A stretch of 64,000 bases of DNA from Bimastos eiseni (taxonomy: Eukaryota > Annelida > Clitellata > Crassiclitellata > Lumbricidae), in contig OY365817.1 in the NCBI GenBank assembly GCA_959347315.1, positions 5,004,643 through 5,068,642 of the forward strand. Reading direction: 5' to 3'. Position 1 is the first letter of the stretch. The number at the start of each line of letters is the position of its first letter. A model generated the notes under the pieces. The model was not told the origin of the DNA. It saw nothing but the letters and a program-made list of their open reading frames with translations, and made no database searches. A program made the position numbers and the translations under genes. Of the stretch, positions 23,731-31,952 are shown in pieces.

Positions 23731-26700
23731 TGTTAGTCGCTGATTTGTTTATCTCGGTCTTTTATTTTAGTTGTCTATGTTGCCTACGCCGTATGGAGAT
23801 TGTCTTTCGGATCGAAACTACACATACATGAAATGCATCACGAATTGCGCGTCAAATTTTCTGTTGCCCTATTGTAAATGTCGACTACTTCAAATAGACA
23901 TGGACGGTATACAATTAATGTCTAATCATGCATGATTGTATCTATGTATCTATGTAGGCTACGTATACTGTGTGTAATTGCGACAGTTTACTAGAAAGCT
24001 GATCCGGTTATTAGACCGCGTCAGGGCCGATCCTTCAAGAACTTCCACAGTCACCTGACTGACGGTAGGTGTGCGTCTAAGTATGTATCTAAAATCTATA
24101 AGTAACGTTTCTGAAGTGTGTAAATAGCAAACGATTGCCTTCAAAATTCTTGTCGCTATGTCTAACCAACAGCAATGATTCCAAGGACAAAATGGTTTGC
24201 ATGGAAAGTTGATTCTTCCCGAGACCAAATGACTAGTGGCGTCAATTCCTCATGGGACAAATCGATACGGAGAGTAAATTCTTTCCATGGCAAATTCAAG
24301 GACAAATAGAACCAATGTGTGGATACTTTCCAAAGCAAATTGAATCAGGTAGTAAATTCTTTCTAGGACAAATCGATTCGTGGAGTAAATTCTTTCAATC
24401 ATTCTAGCACATATTGAATCAGGGAGTAAATTCTTTGCAGGTCAAATTGAATCAGGGAGTAAATTCTTTGCAGGTCAAATTGAATCAGGGAGTAAATTCT
24501 TTGCAGGTCAAATTGAATCAGGAAGTAAATTCCTTATAGCACAAATTGAATAAGGGAGAGTAAATTCCTTATAGCACGAATTGAATAAGGGAGTAAATTC
24601 CTTATAGCACGAATTGAATAAGGGAGTAAATTCCTTATAGCACAAATTGAATAAGGGAGTAAATTCCTTATAGCACAAATTGAATAAGGGAGTAAATTCC
24701 TTCCTTGCAGTTATTCGTATATGATGATTAAAAACATTAGAAAATGTTTTTTTCGTGTTTTGGCTTAAACACAAGAAAATTATAGAAAAACGAACATGAA
24801 TGTTACACACGAAACGTTTATTCCTCGTAAAATATCATTCAGACTCGCGAATAAGACGGGTAAGTTTGGGCAACGTATTAAAATAAGATACCTATACCCG
24901 AACGGCGCCGAAGATGATCTTCATATCGCCACTCCGGCGTTGAAAAGTTGGGGGATATCTCCAGTTCGTGAATTCAGATCCCGCGGAGCCGACGGTTCCA
25001 TTGTTGGTTATAGTGTTCCAGTGACGAAGTACGAAAAGTATTCCGAACTTCCGAGGAAGAATTGGAGACTATCAGTGTGTTTTAAAGTATTTTAGAACGC
25101 AGTCAAGAGTATCTGTTCTATCCACTTACGAAAGAGCTTTTGAAAAAGAAATATGGCGATTCGAATGTTGAACAACCGAGTATTTTATACGAACCAGGAG
25201 ACGAACCGCCCTCTAACACTAATATCTACTCCGTGTAGCGTTGTTTCTAGCAACTGCGGGCAAATTTCTGCTATCGAGCGTATTGCCTAGTCTGGCGACT
25301 GGGGCGTTTTACATAATGCCCATACGCCAAAGTGTGGATCCCGTCTTCGAGTATTACTCGTTTGTCGTCATCGACCGAGAGGGCCACTTTATTGACTTCT
25401 TTGCTGTAGATATCGTTAACCTTGGCTAATAGTTGGCGTTTGACCAATAGTTGAGGTTGTCGCGATTTTCTTGGGTGTTTTGACCAATTTGTCGGGGTTC
25501 TTCCAATGGCGAGGTTGTGCGCGAATGAAGGCGGATTTGTGATTTTGCGGCGAGCTAATGGTTGGCGTTTGGGCCCGGTCTGGTGCAATTGACCGCAGCA
25601 GAACCTATGAAAAGAGTTCTCAAGTCAACCATTGTTAGAAAGGGTCAATTGGTGCAAGTTGAAATCACACAAATCCTTCCTTATAGGCCTATGAATTTCC
25701 TTTAATGTCCCAAACTACTCAAAATACGCATTGATGGGCACTTTTAACTACTCTAGTTATTAACTAGTAGTTATAACTACTATTGAAGTGGTTGCCTAGT
25801 AGGTATAACTAGCTTTTAAGAAGTAGTTTTAAAAAGTTATAACTAATTTTATCAAGTAGTTTTAAGTTAACTACAATATTTCACATTAACTGCATTTTTC
25901 CTACCTACTAGTTCCATCTTAAATGAATTTCTTATATTTCACAACAAACATGGACCTTGCCCATAATAATCTCAGGAATAAATTCGCTATGTATTTGTTT
26001 CATTAAAATTTGCGCATACTATTGTGAGGAAGTGGGTACCTCTCAGAACTGTAGAGAAAGCCTAAGGCATTATGCCTGCTTATTGGCATACCTGGAGATT
26101 GTTGTGCGATAAGAACTAGAATAAAGCGGTTTTAGAGGGATTGGGGCTTATGAGGAAAACAGCCAGCAGGCCTTCGCGACTGGATGACCACAAGTGGACG
26201 GCCGGGTTACAACTGGGTCCGAGAGACGTGATTGTCGAGTCAAGAATGACAGGGATGAGAGAGACAGAGACCAACAGAGGGACATACAGAGACAGACAGA
26301 CATACAACGGTAAGAGGGGCATTCCGTTACTCTCTGGATAGACCAGTGATCGTATTAGACCTGAGCAGCGATTGGCAACGTACAAGGACGAGGAATTGAA
26401 GAAGCAAGGTTGATGCAGACAGCAATAGGTGATATACAGGCCCACTGAGAGGGGGAAGGGGGACAAATGACCCGAGCCCTACCCCACAACTAAATAAATA
26501 AGGGGCCCCCACTCATTGATTGTTTGTAAACGTTTTCTGTAATTATTAACAAATTTATTAATAAATCACATCACGTTTTATTAACCAGATTTCTGCTCTA
26601 GTATTCTCAATTCATTCATAAGCGGACCTTTCTGAGCTTTTTGCTTGCAGATGAATCAACAACTGAATCAAAATTTTTAAGTTTTTCCAACTCCGCGTCA

Positions 26701-28606
26701 ATGGCCCATGTTGCCAATCCATTGACTCTGTTTTGACACATTGTTGTCCGCTGATAGTTTTTAACTCGTTTTAACACACTGAATGTTCTCTCTGCACTTG
26801 CAACGGCAGCTGGAAGACAAAAAATCCTCATGGCAACAATTAAATTGTGGAAGGGATTCTGGAACGAAATTTTATGCAGTTTATTCAACAACTGAAAAAG
26901 TTGAATGATATTGGAGCCAATGTTTTCTTAATAAATTCGTTTTAATGAGTCAACATCGTGTATTAAATCCTTGCAAATGTCGGCAGAGTAACTTTGACAA
27001 GTTTTCACAAACGACTCTGCAGTCATTAATATTCTTGGAAAAACGTCCACAAGAAATCAAATTCGTTGCAAAGACTTTACACTGCAGCAAAGCGTTTATT
27101 AAGTCCAGTTACTACGGAATCAAAAGTCGCATAAAATATTCCATCTCTGAACTCGTCCCTTGCAGACTATACAAGTAAAACTGTTTGAACAACTGCAGTT
27201 TGTGGATGTGTGTAGGCTTTCATTTTATCATATTTATTATCATTCAGCCTGACTGACAGTGAGGAATGATGCTGAATCGATGAAAACTTTGATAAGTGAG
27301 TGATGTATCATGTATGATATACTGTAAGTTTAGTGCTTGTAATTTTGTAACATTTTCTAGGCCTACATTGTATTACTGTATACTGTCAATCAGTCTTTCA
27401 TTCATACTCAAAAATATAAGTTGTACGGGGCCCCCACTTTGCTCTCGACGGGCCTGGTGATATATACAATGATTTAGTACACCACTTGTAGTATAATATA
27501 TATATATATATATATGCATATATATATGTATATATAAACACTGCTTTTAGATTCTGAACATTAACATTTTCTATGAGTTTTACAGCTCTAGACTTGGCAG
27601 GCTAGACATTTTTGTAGTTGTAACAAGTTGGCTTGTGTTACTGCTAAAACTATGCTCTGAATCAGAGTGCTTTGTAGCATGTGCTAGTAGTTTTTGTACT
27701 TGTTAGTTTACAATTAGACAATTATGTTATTGTGTTTCTGATCATTTTTATTACTTACATTGAATGTCAGCAATTAATACTGGCAATAAATATGCAACTG
27801 CTTGGTAACTATCAATGCACCATGACATAATATTAGCAAAGTAGTTTTAAAAGTAGTTAAGTACTTATGTGGTGCTTGCAAAAGTAGTTATAACTACGTG
27901 TCATCTAAAAGTAGTTAAATAGTAGTTATAACTACATATTTTGAAAGTAGTTATAACTACACATTTTGAAATTAGCACGTAGTTAAACGGTAGTTTTAAC
28001 TTCTAGTCAGGTAGTTGGTGCCCATCACTGAAAGTACGGTTAATGACTTCTCGAAGCCGCCGATATCTGTCAAAATAATTTTTACCTGTGATGGCAATTG
28101 CATTAATAAATTGTATTTCTGCGTTTATCGTAAATCGTCATTTTATGTTATCAGTTCCATATCCAGTGTGCTCTCCTGACCAATACTTTCGCTGCGTTGC
28201 AAATGTCACGAAGTTGTGGATCTCTTCTGGCGCATCCAACGATTGCAATTGTCTTCTTCAGTGCCATCAATTCACGTATCCATTCTCAACATCGACAAGC
28301 CCTCTGTCACAGCATTTTCTCAACTACACGTCGAAAAATCCGCAGTTCAATGGACGGAATCTGTCGATGTCGAAACTGGAGAAGGAACTTGTCTACCTGG
28401 ATATCTTCTACTCTCAGCTGAGCTACGTCGACATCCAAACGGATCCAGCTTACGATCTCCTCACACTGGTTTGCGATTTTGGCGGAGCCCTGGGACTGAT
28501 TTTAGGAGGAACACTGCTTACAATTTTTGAAATCTTGCAATGTTTTGTCAATCTATTCGAGGATCTTGTGACGCCAGCATGGATTACTAAAACGCGACGT
28601 CGTTAA
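7698..28606 (+). CDS. DEG/ENaC-family ion channel, C-terminal five exons
   Basis: The coding sequence joins 7698-7785, 8953-9065, 11215-11313, 23771-23906 and 28155-28606, totalling 888 nt (295 residues plus stop). It encodes most of the cysteine-rich extracellular domain, the second membrane helix and a short cytoplasmic tail of a trimeric amiloride-type sodium or peptide-gated channel. Every junction is GT-AG and phase-compatible. The order of motifs matches the family: [32 protein letters not shown], the cysteine pattern CNCLLQC, and TM2 with [14 protein letters not shown]. The first helix and N-terminus are not found. They may lie left of Polinton 1, outside the window. The introns (1.2, 2.1, 12.5 and 4.2 kb) are full of transposons. 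Ligand and ion preference cannot be told from sequence. Confidence 0.9.
8301..8378. repeat. (CT)n and (CA)n compound microsatellite
   Basis: A run of CT dinucleotides passes into a CA-rich tract inside the first channel intron. Open frames across it read as Ser-Leu or Thr-His strings and are not genes. Confidence 0.95.
8579..8717. repeat. 15-bp minisatellite (acaattcggcgacgg)n
   Basis: About nine copies of a 15-16 bp unit, some ending gccagg instead of gacgg, sit in the first channel intron. All three frames are open through it, which explains several spurious low-complexity open frames. Confidence 0.92.
8953..9065 (+). CDS. DEG/ENaC exon: NYGLRLVL motif
   Basis: Lies between a TTTTAG acceptor and a GTAAGC donor. 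It encodes [18 protein letters not shown] and a following AAGFR, the strongly conserved strand after the Cys-Phe-Asn motif in DEG/ENaC channels. It ends in phase 0. Confidence 0.9.
9231..10240. repeat. Short direct repeats flanking a GTCTCG-rich block
   Basis: A roughly 55-bp sequence containing acccactcagggata occurs at 9231-9290 and again, diverged, at 10191-10240. Between them (9366-10175), both ends are rich in GGTCTCG/GTCTTGG motifs while the middle is plain AT-rich DNA. This resembles a non-autonomous transposon with subterminal repeats, but I could not fix its ends or a target duplication. Confidence 0.4.
11215..11313 (+). CDS. DEG/ENaC exon: VVLHDP motif
   Basis: Lies between an ATAG acceptor and a GTAAGT donor, phase 0 at both ends. 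It encodes [10 protein letters not shown] and [14 protein letters not shown], corresponding to the family segment VxVHDP followed by the GxxVxxGxxTxV strand. Confidence 0.9.
11457..11690 (+). mobile_element. tRNA-derived SINE
   Basis: The head resembles a tRNA gene: a box A-like TGGGTGATCGGTTAGAACGG is followed about 45 bases later by a box B, GGGTTCGACCC. A non-tRNA body and an A/T-rich tail near 11680 follow. It lies in the second large channel intron. It is not a functional tRNA, since the 3' half does not pair as an acceptor stem. Confidence 0.65.
12067..12541. mobile_element. Candidate MITE with GGGCCGTCCACATATTACG-like ends
   Basis: The left end reads GGGGCCGTCCACATATTACG, and the right end near 12520-12541 contains an approximate reverse complement (cacatatggatgggcc). 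Internal copies of TACG and G-rich tracts occur near both ends. No coding capacity. The target duplication is unclear. Confidence 0.4.
12957..14090 (+). repeat. Dispersed 1.1-kb repeat, copy A
   Basis: This sequence recurs in inverted orientation at 61325-63315. Shared landmarks include GGTACCCGGCGTTCGCC, a pyrimidine-rich stretch, CAGACCGATTGTG, ATTCGAC-like GGTCGAATCCGG, the palindrome CGTATAATTATACG, and GCATCGACTGCCAAGGACAC. The two copies look about 85-90 percent alike by eye. No protein is evident, so it is probably a non-autonomous transposon or an untranslated part of one. Confidence 0.75.
14450..14545 (-). mobile_element. tRNA-like SINE head
   Basis: On the minus strand, GTGGTTATAGTGGAGAAGC resembles a box A region and TAGTTCGATTCC a box B about 40 bases later, spacing typical of tRNA-derived SINEs. 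No complete cloverleaf is convincing. Confidence 0.4.
14955..15045 (-). mobile_element. tRNA-like element or SINE head
   Basis: On the minus strand, GTTCGGTAGCTCACAGC (box A-like) is followed by a perfect 7-bp stem, AAATGCT/AGCATTT, around a 7-base loop like an anticodon arm. GGTCGAATCC (box B-like) comes next. The acceptor stem does not close well, so a tRNA-derived repeat is more likely than a tRNA gene. Confidence 0.4.
15545..15946 (+). pseudogene. Polinton 2 DNA polymerase B, C-terminal fragment
   Basis: The open stretch from 15566 carries [13 protein letters not shown] and [11 protein letters not shown], the conserved segment following motif C of Polinton polymerases. It then decays: the expected LAYGHY terminus is replaced by frameshifted sequence. 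Palm and exonuclease motifs are absent because the left part is lost. It converges on the integrase just downstream. Confidence 0.85.
15950..16962 (-). pseudogene. Polinton 2 integrase, broken
   Basis: Reading on the minus strand from 16962: an N-terminal helix region with [17 protein letters not shown], a segment with PNAVHQA where the first catalytic Asp should follow, then [12 protein letters not shown] with the second Asp and [14 protein letters not shown] with the catalytic Glu. The conserved tail has [13 protein letters not shown], and a C-terminal SH3-like part (15950-16219) has [12 protein letters not shown] and [11 protein letters not shown]. Several frameshifts and stops interrupt it. 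This is the chromodomain-free Polinton integrase type, distinct from that of element 1. Confidence 0.85.
17046..17426 (-). CDS. PLA2-like domain protein of Polinton 2
   Basis: A 126-codon open frame. It begins [20 protein letters not shown] and contains [15 protein letters not shown], then [14 protein letters not shown]. The glycine-containing loop and the His-Asp pair are the hallmarks of the parvovirus VP1-like PLA2 family found in Polintons. It is longer and better preserved than the counterpart in element 1. It lies divergent to the ATPase. A role in membrane entry is inferred from the family only. Confidence 0.75.
   Translation of the reverse strand: MQTQSKRGGSLLNKALNALPLPERHMSLPSGAPSEDFPGCSFVNTGKCSYCGPFTKLDKRLSKHYKGINQLDRACLDHDVTYAVNKDTTGRNRADDILAASAAKIAVADETPEYEKKDSRLVSAIL
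17589..18310 (+). pseudogene. Polinton 2 FtsK/HerA-type packaging ATPase, broken
   Basis: It starts at the ATG at 17589 with [13 protein letters not shown], as expected for this family. The P-loop (Walker A) region that should follow is replaced by a His-rich low-complexity stretch. Later segments match well: [19 protein letters not shown], the Walker B strand [10 protein letters not shown], and [14 protein letters not shown]. Stops and frameshifts occur near 17680-17840 and after 17960. The product would have pumped DNA into capsids; this copy cannot. Confidence 0.8.
18311..18493 (+). CDS. Small conserved Polinton protein fragment
   Basis: A 60-codon open stretch containing [18 protein letters not shown], then [11 protein letters not shown] and [10 protein letters not shown] recognise this helical pattern as recurring in Polintons after the packaging ATPase. 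Its function is unknown to me. It may be the C-terminal part of a larger frame, since the upstream sequence in the same direction is broken. Confidence 0.55.
   Translation: MQFYNSPHSLVERLQLLMASREAGNTGLDNEISAILDELLRSGAISKELAVQLNRSLLAV
18494..19500 (+). pseudogene. Polinton 2 capsid-region protein remnant
   Basis: Translated pieces in shifting frames resemble a conserved Polinton virion gene, possibly the minor capsid (penton) protein. Examples are [20 protein letters not shown] near 18570 and, near 19095-19215, a segment containing FYGFTAP. A 71-codon open stretch at 19272-19487 ([20 protein letters not shown]) may be its tail. There are many stops. The penton assignment is a guess from gene order and general look. 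Confidence 0.45.
19812..20446 (+). CDS. Polinton 2 membrane-segment protein
   Basis: A 192-residue open frame from the ATG at 19812 ([12 protein letters not shown]), the best preserved gene of this element. After a charged helical region (about residues 35-65) comes a long Gly/Ala/Val-rich hydrophobic stretch (about 68-110) likely to form one or two membrane helices. A cysteine pair and a charged helical C-terminus follow. The frame stops at TAG 20388-20390. The continuation [18 protein letters not shown] to 20446 looks like the original C-terminus, so this stop is probably a mutation. This type of protein recurs in Polintons, but I do not know its function. Confidence 0.7.
20657..20944 (-). 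CDS. Cys/His-rich small protein, possibly Polinton-derived
   Basis: A 95-codon open stretch with repeated zinc-ligand-like patterns: [24 protein letters not shown], given here only as spacing C-x9-C-x3-C-x4-C-x2-H, and later [16 protein letters not shown]. Small Cys-rich proteins of this look occur in Polintons. The start is uncertain and no neighbour confirms it. Confidence 0.4.
   Translation of the reverse strand: MFMDVNSLKIGKRAENKCSYQPLGEKTFCNRNCVVKYCPIHNYRIKIGCWIKPSSVCGIGVKSKLELCVHCGQKREYATLLYRNPNKGMIREWKR
20985..21199. repeat. 215-bp direct repeat, copy 1
   Basis: Nearly identical to 21620-21834, with about ten differences and the same length. Just past its end lie two perfect hairpins: ATGAGGC/GCCTCAT at 21201-21217, and GTTTAGCTCCAT with its complement at 21220-21247. 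Confidence 0.9.
21620..21834. repeat. 215-bp direct repeat, copy 2
   Basis: Second copy of the sequence at 20985-21199. A plus-strand frame runs through it to 21926 (residues such as [20 protein letters not shown]). It is open in both copies within the repeat, which hints at a coding origin. I cannot identify the family. Confidence 0.88.
21930..22675. other. No feature recognised
   Basis: Intronic AT-rich DNA of the channel gene. No open frame with recognisable protein character, no clear repeat. Confidence 0.4.
23000..23731. repeat. Tandem-repeat cluster before the fourth channel exon
   Basis: Three adjoining low-complexity blocks: GAC/ACGACGACTAT-type repeats (about 23000-23280), a block built on tacagtagatagtagata with many variants (23285-23660), and a pure (AAT)n run (23677-23731). 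The last ends only 40 bases before the exon at 23771. Confidence 0.9.
23771..23906 (+). CDS. DEG/ENaC exon: PYGDC and cysteine-rich thumb
   Basis: Follows a TTTTAG acceptor and ends at a GTATAC donor in phase 1. It encodes LPTPYGDC, then [18 protein letters not shown]. The cysteine spacing matches the thumb region of the family (CxxxCxxxxxxxxCxC). It joins the last exon through a split valine codon. Confidence 0.9.
24240..24705. repeat. 33-bp minisatellite (gggagtaaattc...)
   Basis: A 33-bp unit beginning gggagtaaattc is repeated, diverged on the left and regular on the right. The right half splits into two variants, ctttgcaggtcaaatt and cttatagcacaaatt. Because 33 is a multiple of three, the minus strand is open as an 11-residue repeat. 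This is not evidence of a gene. Confidence 0.92.
24796..25237 (+). pseudogene. Polinton 3 small gene of unknown function, frameshifted
   Basis: Opens with [20 protein letters not shown] and includes [20 protein letters not shown] and GYSVPVTKY. It resembles a conserved protein of Polintons and large DNA viruses that binds or regulates late functions, but I am not sure of the family. The frame shifts near 25070, after which [11 protein letters not shown] and a stop follow at about 25237. It converges tail to tail on a polymerase remnant, an arrangement seen in Polintons. Confidence 0.5.
25250..25600 (-). pseudogene. Polinton 3 DNA polymerase B, C-terminal fragment
   Basis: Only the end of the polymerase remains: [16 protein letters not shown] followed by [11 protein letters not shown], the diagnostic C-terminus of Polinton polymerases, then a short basic tail. 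Upstream sequence on this strand is unrelated or decayed. This and its convergent neighbour mark a third Polinton insertion in the channel gene, distinct from elements 1 and 2 in sequence. Confidence 0.82.
26437..27456 (-). mobile_element. hAT transposon (nested) with perfect TSD GTGATATA
   Basis: Starts CAGGCCCACTGAGAG and ends, inverted, CAGGCCCGTCGAGAG. Both sides carry GTGATATA (26429-26436 and 27457-27464), a perfect 8-bp target duplication. It retains only the C-terminal part of a transposase gene on the minus strand, so it is an internally deleted 1,020-bp copy inserted into the outer hAT. Confidence 0.92.
26616..26891 (-). pseudogene. hAT transposase dimerisation-domain remnant
   Basis: A 91-codon open stretch with [20 protein letters not shown] and [12 protein letters not shown], the hAT C-terminal dimerisation domain. 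It is of the ZMYM1/DUF4371-like type, related to but clearly different from the transposase at 34212-36687. The catalytic and zinc-finger parts are deleted. Confidence 0.85.
27489..27536. repeat. (TA)n microsatellite
   Basis: AT-dinucleotide run with GC interruptions inside the right arm of the outer hAT element. Confidence 0.9.
28155..28606 (+). CDS. DEG/ENaC terminal exon: TM2 and short tail
   Basis: Starts after a TTATCAG acceptor. It encodes [30 protein letters not shown], an extracellular helix-rich stretch, then the second membrane segment [20 protein letters not shown]. The GxS selectivity-filter position (usually G-A-S) reads G-G-T. The cytoplasmic tail is only about 20 residues and ends in a TAA stop. 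Confidence 0.92.
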
Positions 28607-29690
28607 CCGATACGTAATTAATTATTTTAATTAATCAGGCCTAGTTTGAATGCGTAAAATGCACATTAATTAGAGGTAATTGTTCTTTGCGCGTAATAAT
28701 GAACGTATGATAGTTTAGTGTCGTAAAAACGAACTATGTGCGGCTTCAAATAGTGCGTTTAATGTGCAGCTTAAAATGTGCAGCTTAAAATAATATGTTA
28801 GTATAATTATTGCTTGTTGTCCATGAAATGTTATTAATAATTTAATAGTATGTCATTCTGTGTGTGACGCTGTTTTACATAAAGCCAGCCGAATAAATAG
28901 GCAGAAGGCGGCGGTCGGACTAGAGAGCCACGTATCGTCCCAGACACTTCGACCGATTGGCGGCGCCAGAGAGCACTTCGAGTTGCCAACTCTGAATACG
29001 AATCCGAATCAATGACCTTATCAAAACCCAAGTAACATGAGCAATACTATAAAATATCATCTTAAATCTCAATGTTCGTAGATAATAATTTAATCATTCC
29101 AATACATGTATCACAATTCCCACTATGTAAATATAGACCCGCAATATAGGGCCTACCAAACCGGACACACCGCAAATCCACGAGGTTGTTTACATCCCGC
29201 TATGATAATGAAGTTATGAATTTAGAGTATTTAATAGAGACTTTTGAGTTCATAATCGAAAGTCGATTACTTGAAACACTAGAGGTCGATAGGAGAGGGT
29301 AAAGGAGGGCATTGGAGCGTCGTGAAAGTCATTTCAACCATCTTAGGACGGGTAAACGTCTGGTGTAAAATTAATGATCTGGGTTTAGCAGTCGTTTTTA
29401 TGTCGTTATTCTGCCATTTTTCGATCAATTGTCCTAATTTGTCATTTTGTGTGTGAGAAATGTTTAGATATCAGTGTTATTGGCCTGCAAAGAGTGCGCT
29501 CCTAAGCTGGAACTAATTAGGCGTGTGATTGTTATTATTGCATTGCATCATCACCACCGCCACCAGCACCATCCTCATCATTAGTAGTCGTGGGAGTAGG
29601 AGTCGTAGCAGTGGTAATGGAAGTGGAAGTAATGGAAATGGTAGTATTAGTAGCAGCAGTAGTTTTATTATTTCCTGAGGTTTTATCATT
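28607..29690. other. 3' flank of the channel gene, no gene recognised
   Basis: Contains the likely 3' untranslated region. No canonical AATAAA stands close after the stop; the nearest AATAAA-like sequence is near 28892. No coding pattern was recognised. Confidence 0.4.
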
Positions 29691-29699
29691 ATAATAATG

Positions 29700-29718
29700 G
29701 TAATTATTATTATTATTA

Positions 29719-29776
<58 letters not shown>

Positions 29777-30030
29777 ACTACTACTATTACAATAGTTAAA
29801 CAATTTAAATAGTGTTATCTTAGCTGCACGAAAGAGCCTCTGAAGGCAACTGCATTGAATCGTTGGATGCAGACTGATAATCGTTGGAATAAGTAGCTGG
29901 TTTCTCTAGGGTTTCTGGTGACCTGTGTCAGAAGGCGACCCAAGTCCTTGATAAATTCCATTCCGTCATTGTTGACTGGGCCCATGGTCTCAAAGGCCAA
30001 TGGAACGAAGAGATAGGTAATAGGTAATTA
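29700..30030 (-). mobile_element. Non-LTR retrotransposon 3' end with (TAA)n tail
   Basis: Minus-strand codons 29815-30030 read FETMGPVNNDGMEFIKDLGR and SYLFQRLSVCIQRFNAVAFR, nearly the same C-terminal domain as the LINE at 54010-55115. After the stop the sequence runs into a long trinucleotide tract (29700-29775), the presumed 3' tail. It is 5'-truncated at about 30030. Confidence 0.8.
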
Positions 30031-30039
30031 TGGAGTAGT

Positions 30040-31375
30040 AGTAGTAGTAGTAAACTATTACTTTGACATAAATAAATTCGAAAATGAGGCGCGTTTAATA
30101 AGTGGCCAGGTGTTTGAAAATAGATAAAAAATCGTGAGTTGGTGACTAGTGACTCAAATGAACCCCCAAATAACTTTGCTCGCAGAATTCATTTATAATA
30201 CTGGTATAGACGGGTAGGCCTATAATGCGTTATTGATCACAATGTCATTAAAATGGTAACAGGACAGTTACCTAATTCCGGTTAGCTTTCCAAAGGAGTA
30301 TATTATATTTTTCCATAACATCACTTGTAAGACAGATTGTGCAACCCGACAAAAGATGTCCACAATGTGTGAGCGTAGTAAGTCTGCTAACTTTAGGCCA
30401 ACCGCTCAGGTATGGTATGTATTCAATATTACTAGAGCGAAGCGGCTCGTGAAGATACAGCTAGGCCTATAGAAGTTGACTCGCTAAATGCCTCAACGCT
30501 ATCAACAATGTAGGGCGTATTAATAAAATTGTCACTTGAAGCGCAGGTCGAACTTCACAGATGTTTAACCAAGGGTGTGTTCACATGGATGCAAAACACT
30601 ACTTTCAGATATAATTATAAACTATATGAATAGACATCAGACAGAAAAGCGGCGCGCTTGTGACGTGTAGTACGGGCGTGATGTAGACAATATTAAAGTA
30701 AGCACCTACACCTATCCAAAACAGTTCGCCTTAAGGTATGCGAAGACGATGCTTATCTCTAATAATGATGATCCAATGTTTCATGCTTACATGTAAACTG
30801 TGTGACTCAGGAAGGTCTCAGGCTAATTTCTGAGTTCTGACATTATAGCAACACTATCAGTACTTAGGTGCTAATCGATGAGATTTAGCAGATTTGCGTC
30901 AAGCCATCTCTGCATAATAGTCGTCTCTAATGAGGGATTAAATCTGCATGAAGCATGAATTAGGATAAAAGACCAGACGAAAGTCAATGTTGGGCTTAAT
31001 AGAAATGTGGTGTATTGATATTAATTAGCAGCTTAATTAAACTGTCAAGGTTCAATTTCTCTACCCGATATGTCATTCACTTATAATTATACGTCCGCTA
31101 GAGACTCAGATGTTCATGTGTGTTGCCTTTATAACATTTCGAGATACAGGAATTTTGTCGATATAGTACATGTAGTTGTTTCAGCTTAACGACACTGTGT
31201 GGTAAACAGATCTTCATCGTCGCCCACCTCCTTTATCTAGACTTGGGACTGGCACTGCCATAATGCAAGCAATATCGAAGTTTGTCATGAGCACCTACCC
31301 TAGATGAAGATGGACAGCAATAGGAAAAGACGCCTTCTCGAAAATGAGAGAACCGCAGAAAGATAAACTAAACAG
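30040..31375. other. No feature recognised
   Basis: AT-rich intergenic DNA without recognisable coding pattern or repeats. Confidence 0.4.
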
Positions 31376-31913
31376 GGATCTGAAGAAAAGAACGATCAAT
31401 TAAGACATTGATATGAAATGTGGCGCTATATGAAGCAAAGACGTGGACCATAAAATTAGCGGACATGAGAAAATTTGAGGTTTTCGAAATTTGGATATTG
31501 AGAAAATGGAGAGAGTCAGCTGAATGTAGAGCTTTACCGATACCGATTCGTCTACTCTTAAACATTATTATTATAATAATTGGCTATAATCGGTATTGGT
31601 TATTACAGTGTTCGGTGGCTATACTCGGTACGGATATCGGTTATAGTGCTTGGTGGTAGTGTTGTTTTAATAATGGTTTAATGTTAGTTCTAGTTTTAGT
31701 TATGATTGTTAGTCCTCATTTTTTTATAGTTACGATTGATTCTCAATTATAGTTTTAGCTTTGTCAAATAAAGTTATAGTTTTAGGTTGCTGATTTTAGT
31801 TTAAGTAAACTAATTATAGTTTAGCTTAAGTATGCTAGTTACAGCTATAGTAATTATATATCAATTTAAGCTATAGCAATAAATCTTTAATTCTAATTTA
31901 ATTCTAATCGCAC

Positions 31914-31952
31914 GTCAATGGTAGGCCATAATTATTATGGTCTACCATTGAC
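31914..31952. repeat. 39-bp inverted repeat
   Basis: Two 19-bp arms (GTCAATGGTAGGCCATAAT and its complement with one mismatch) around a single base. It would form a tight hairpin near the middle of the inserted block. Confidence 0.9.

Larger units (their letters stand above)
25729..28030. mobile_element. hAT-like transposon (outer) with TSD AAARTACG
   Basis: The left end is CATTGATGGGCAC and the right end reads, inverted, CAGTGATGGGCACC. Both subterminal regions are full of GTAGTTATAACTAC-type inverted motifs (25740-25880 and 27838-28015). The flanks AAAATACG (25721-25728) and AAAGTACG (28031-28038) match at 7 of 8 bases, an 8-bp target duplication as made by hAT transposases. No transposase of its own is visible. 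Its interior is interrupted by another hAT element. It ends 124 bases before the last channel exon. Confidence 0.85.

Noticed and set aside
24240..24705. CRISPR-like array
   Set aside because: The units are contiguous with no unique spacers, in an animal genome; it is a minisatellite.
24508..24810. 100-codon frame of 11-residue repeats on the minus strand
   Set aside because: Produced by the 33-bp minisatellite, whose period is a multiple of three.
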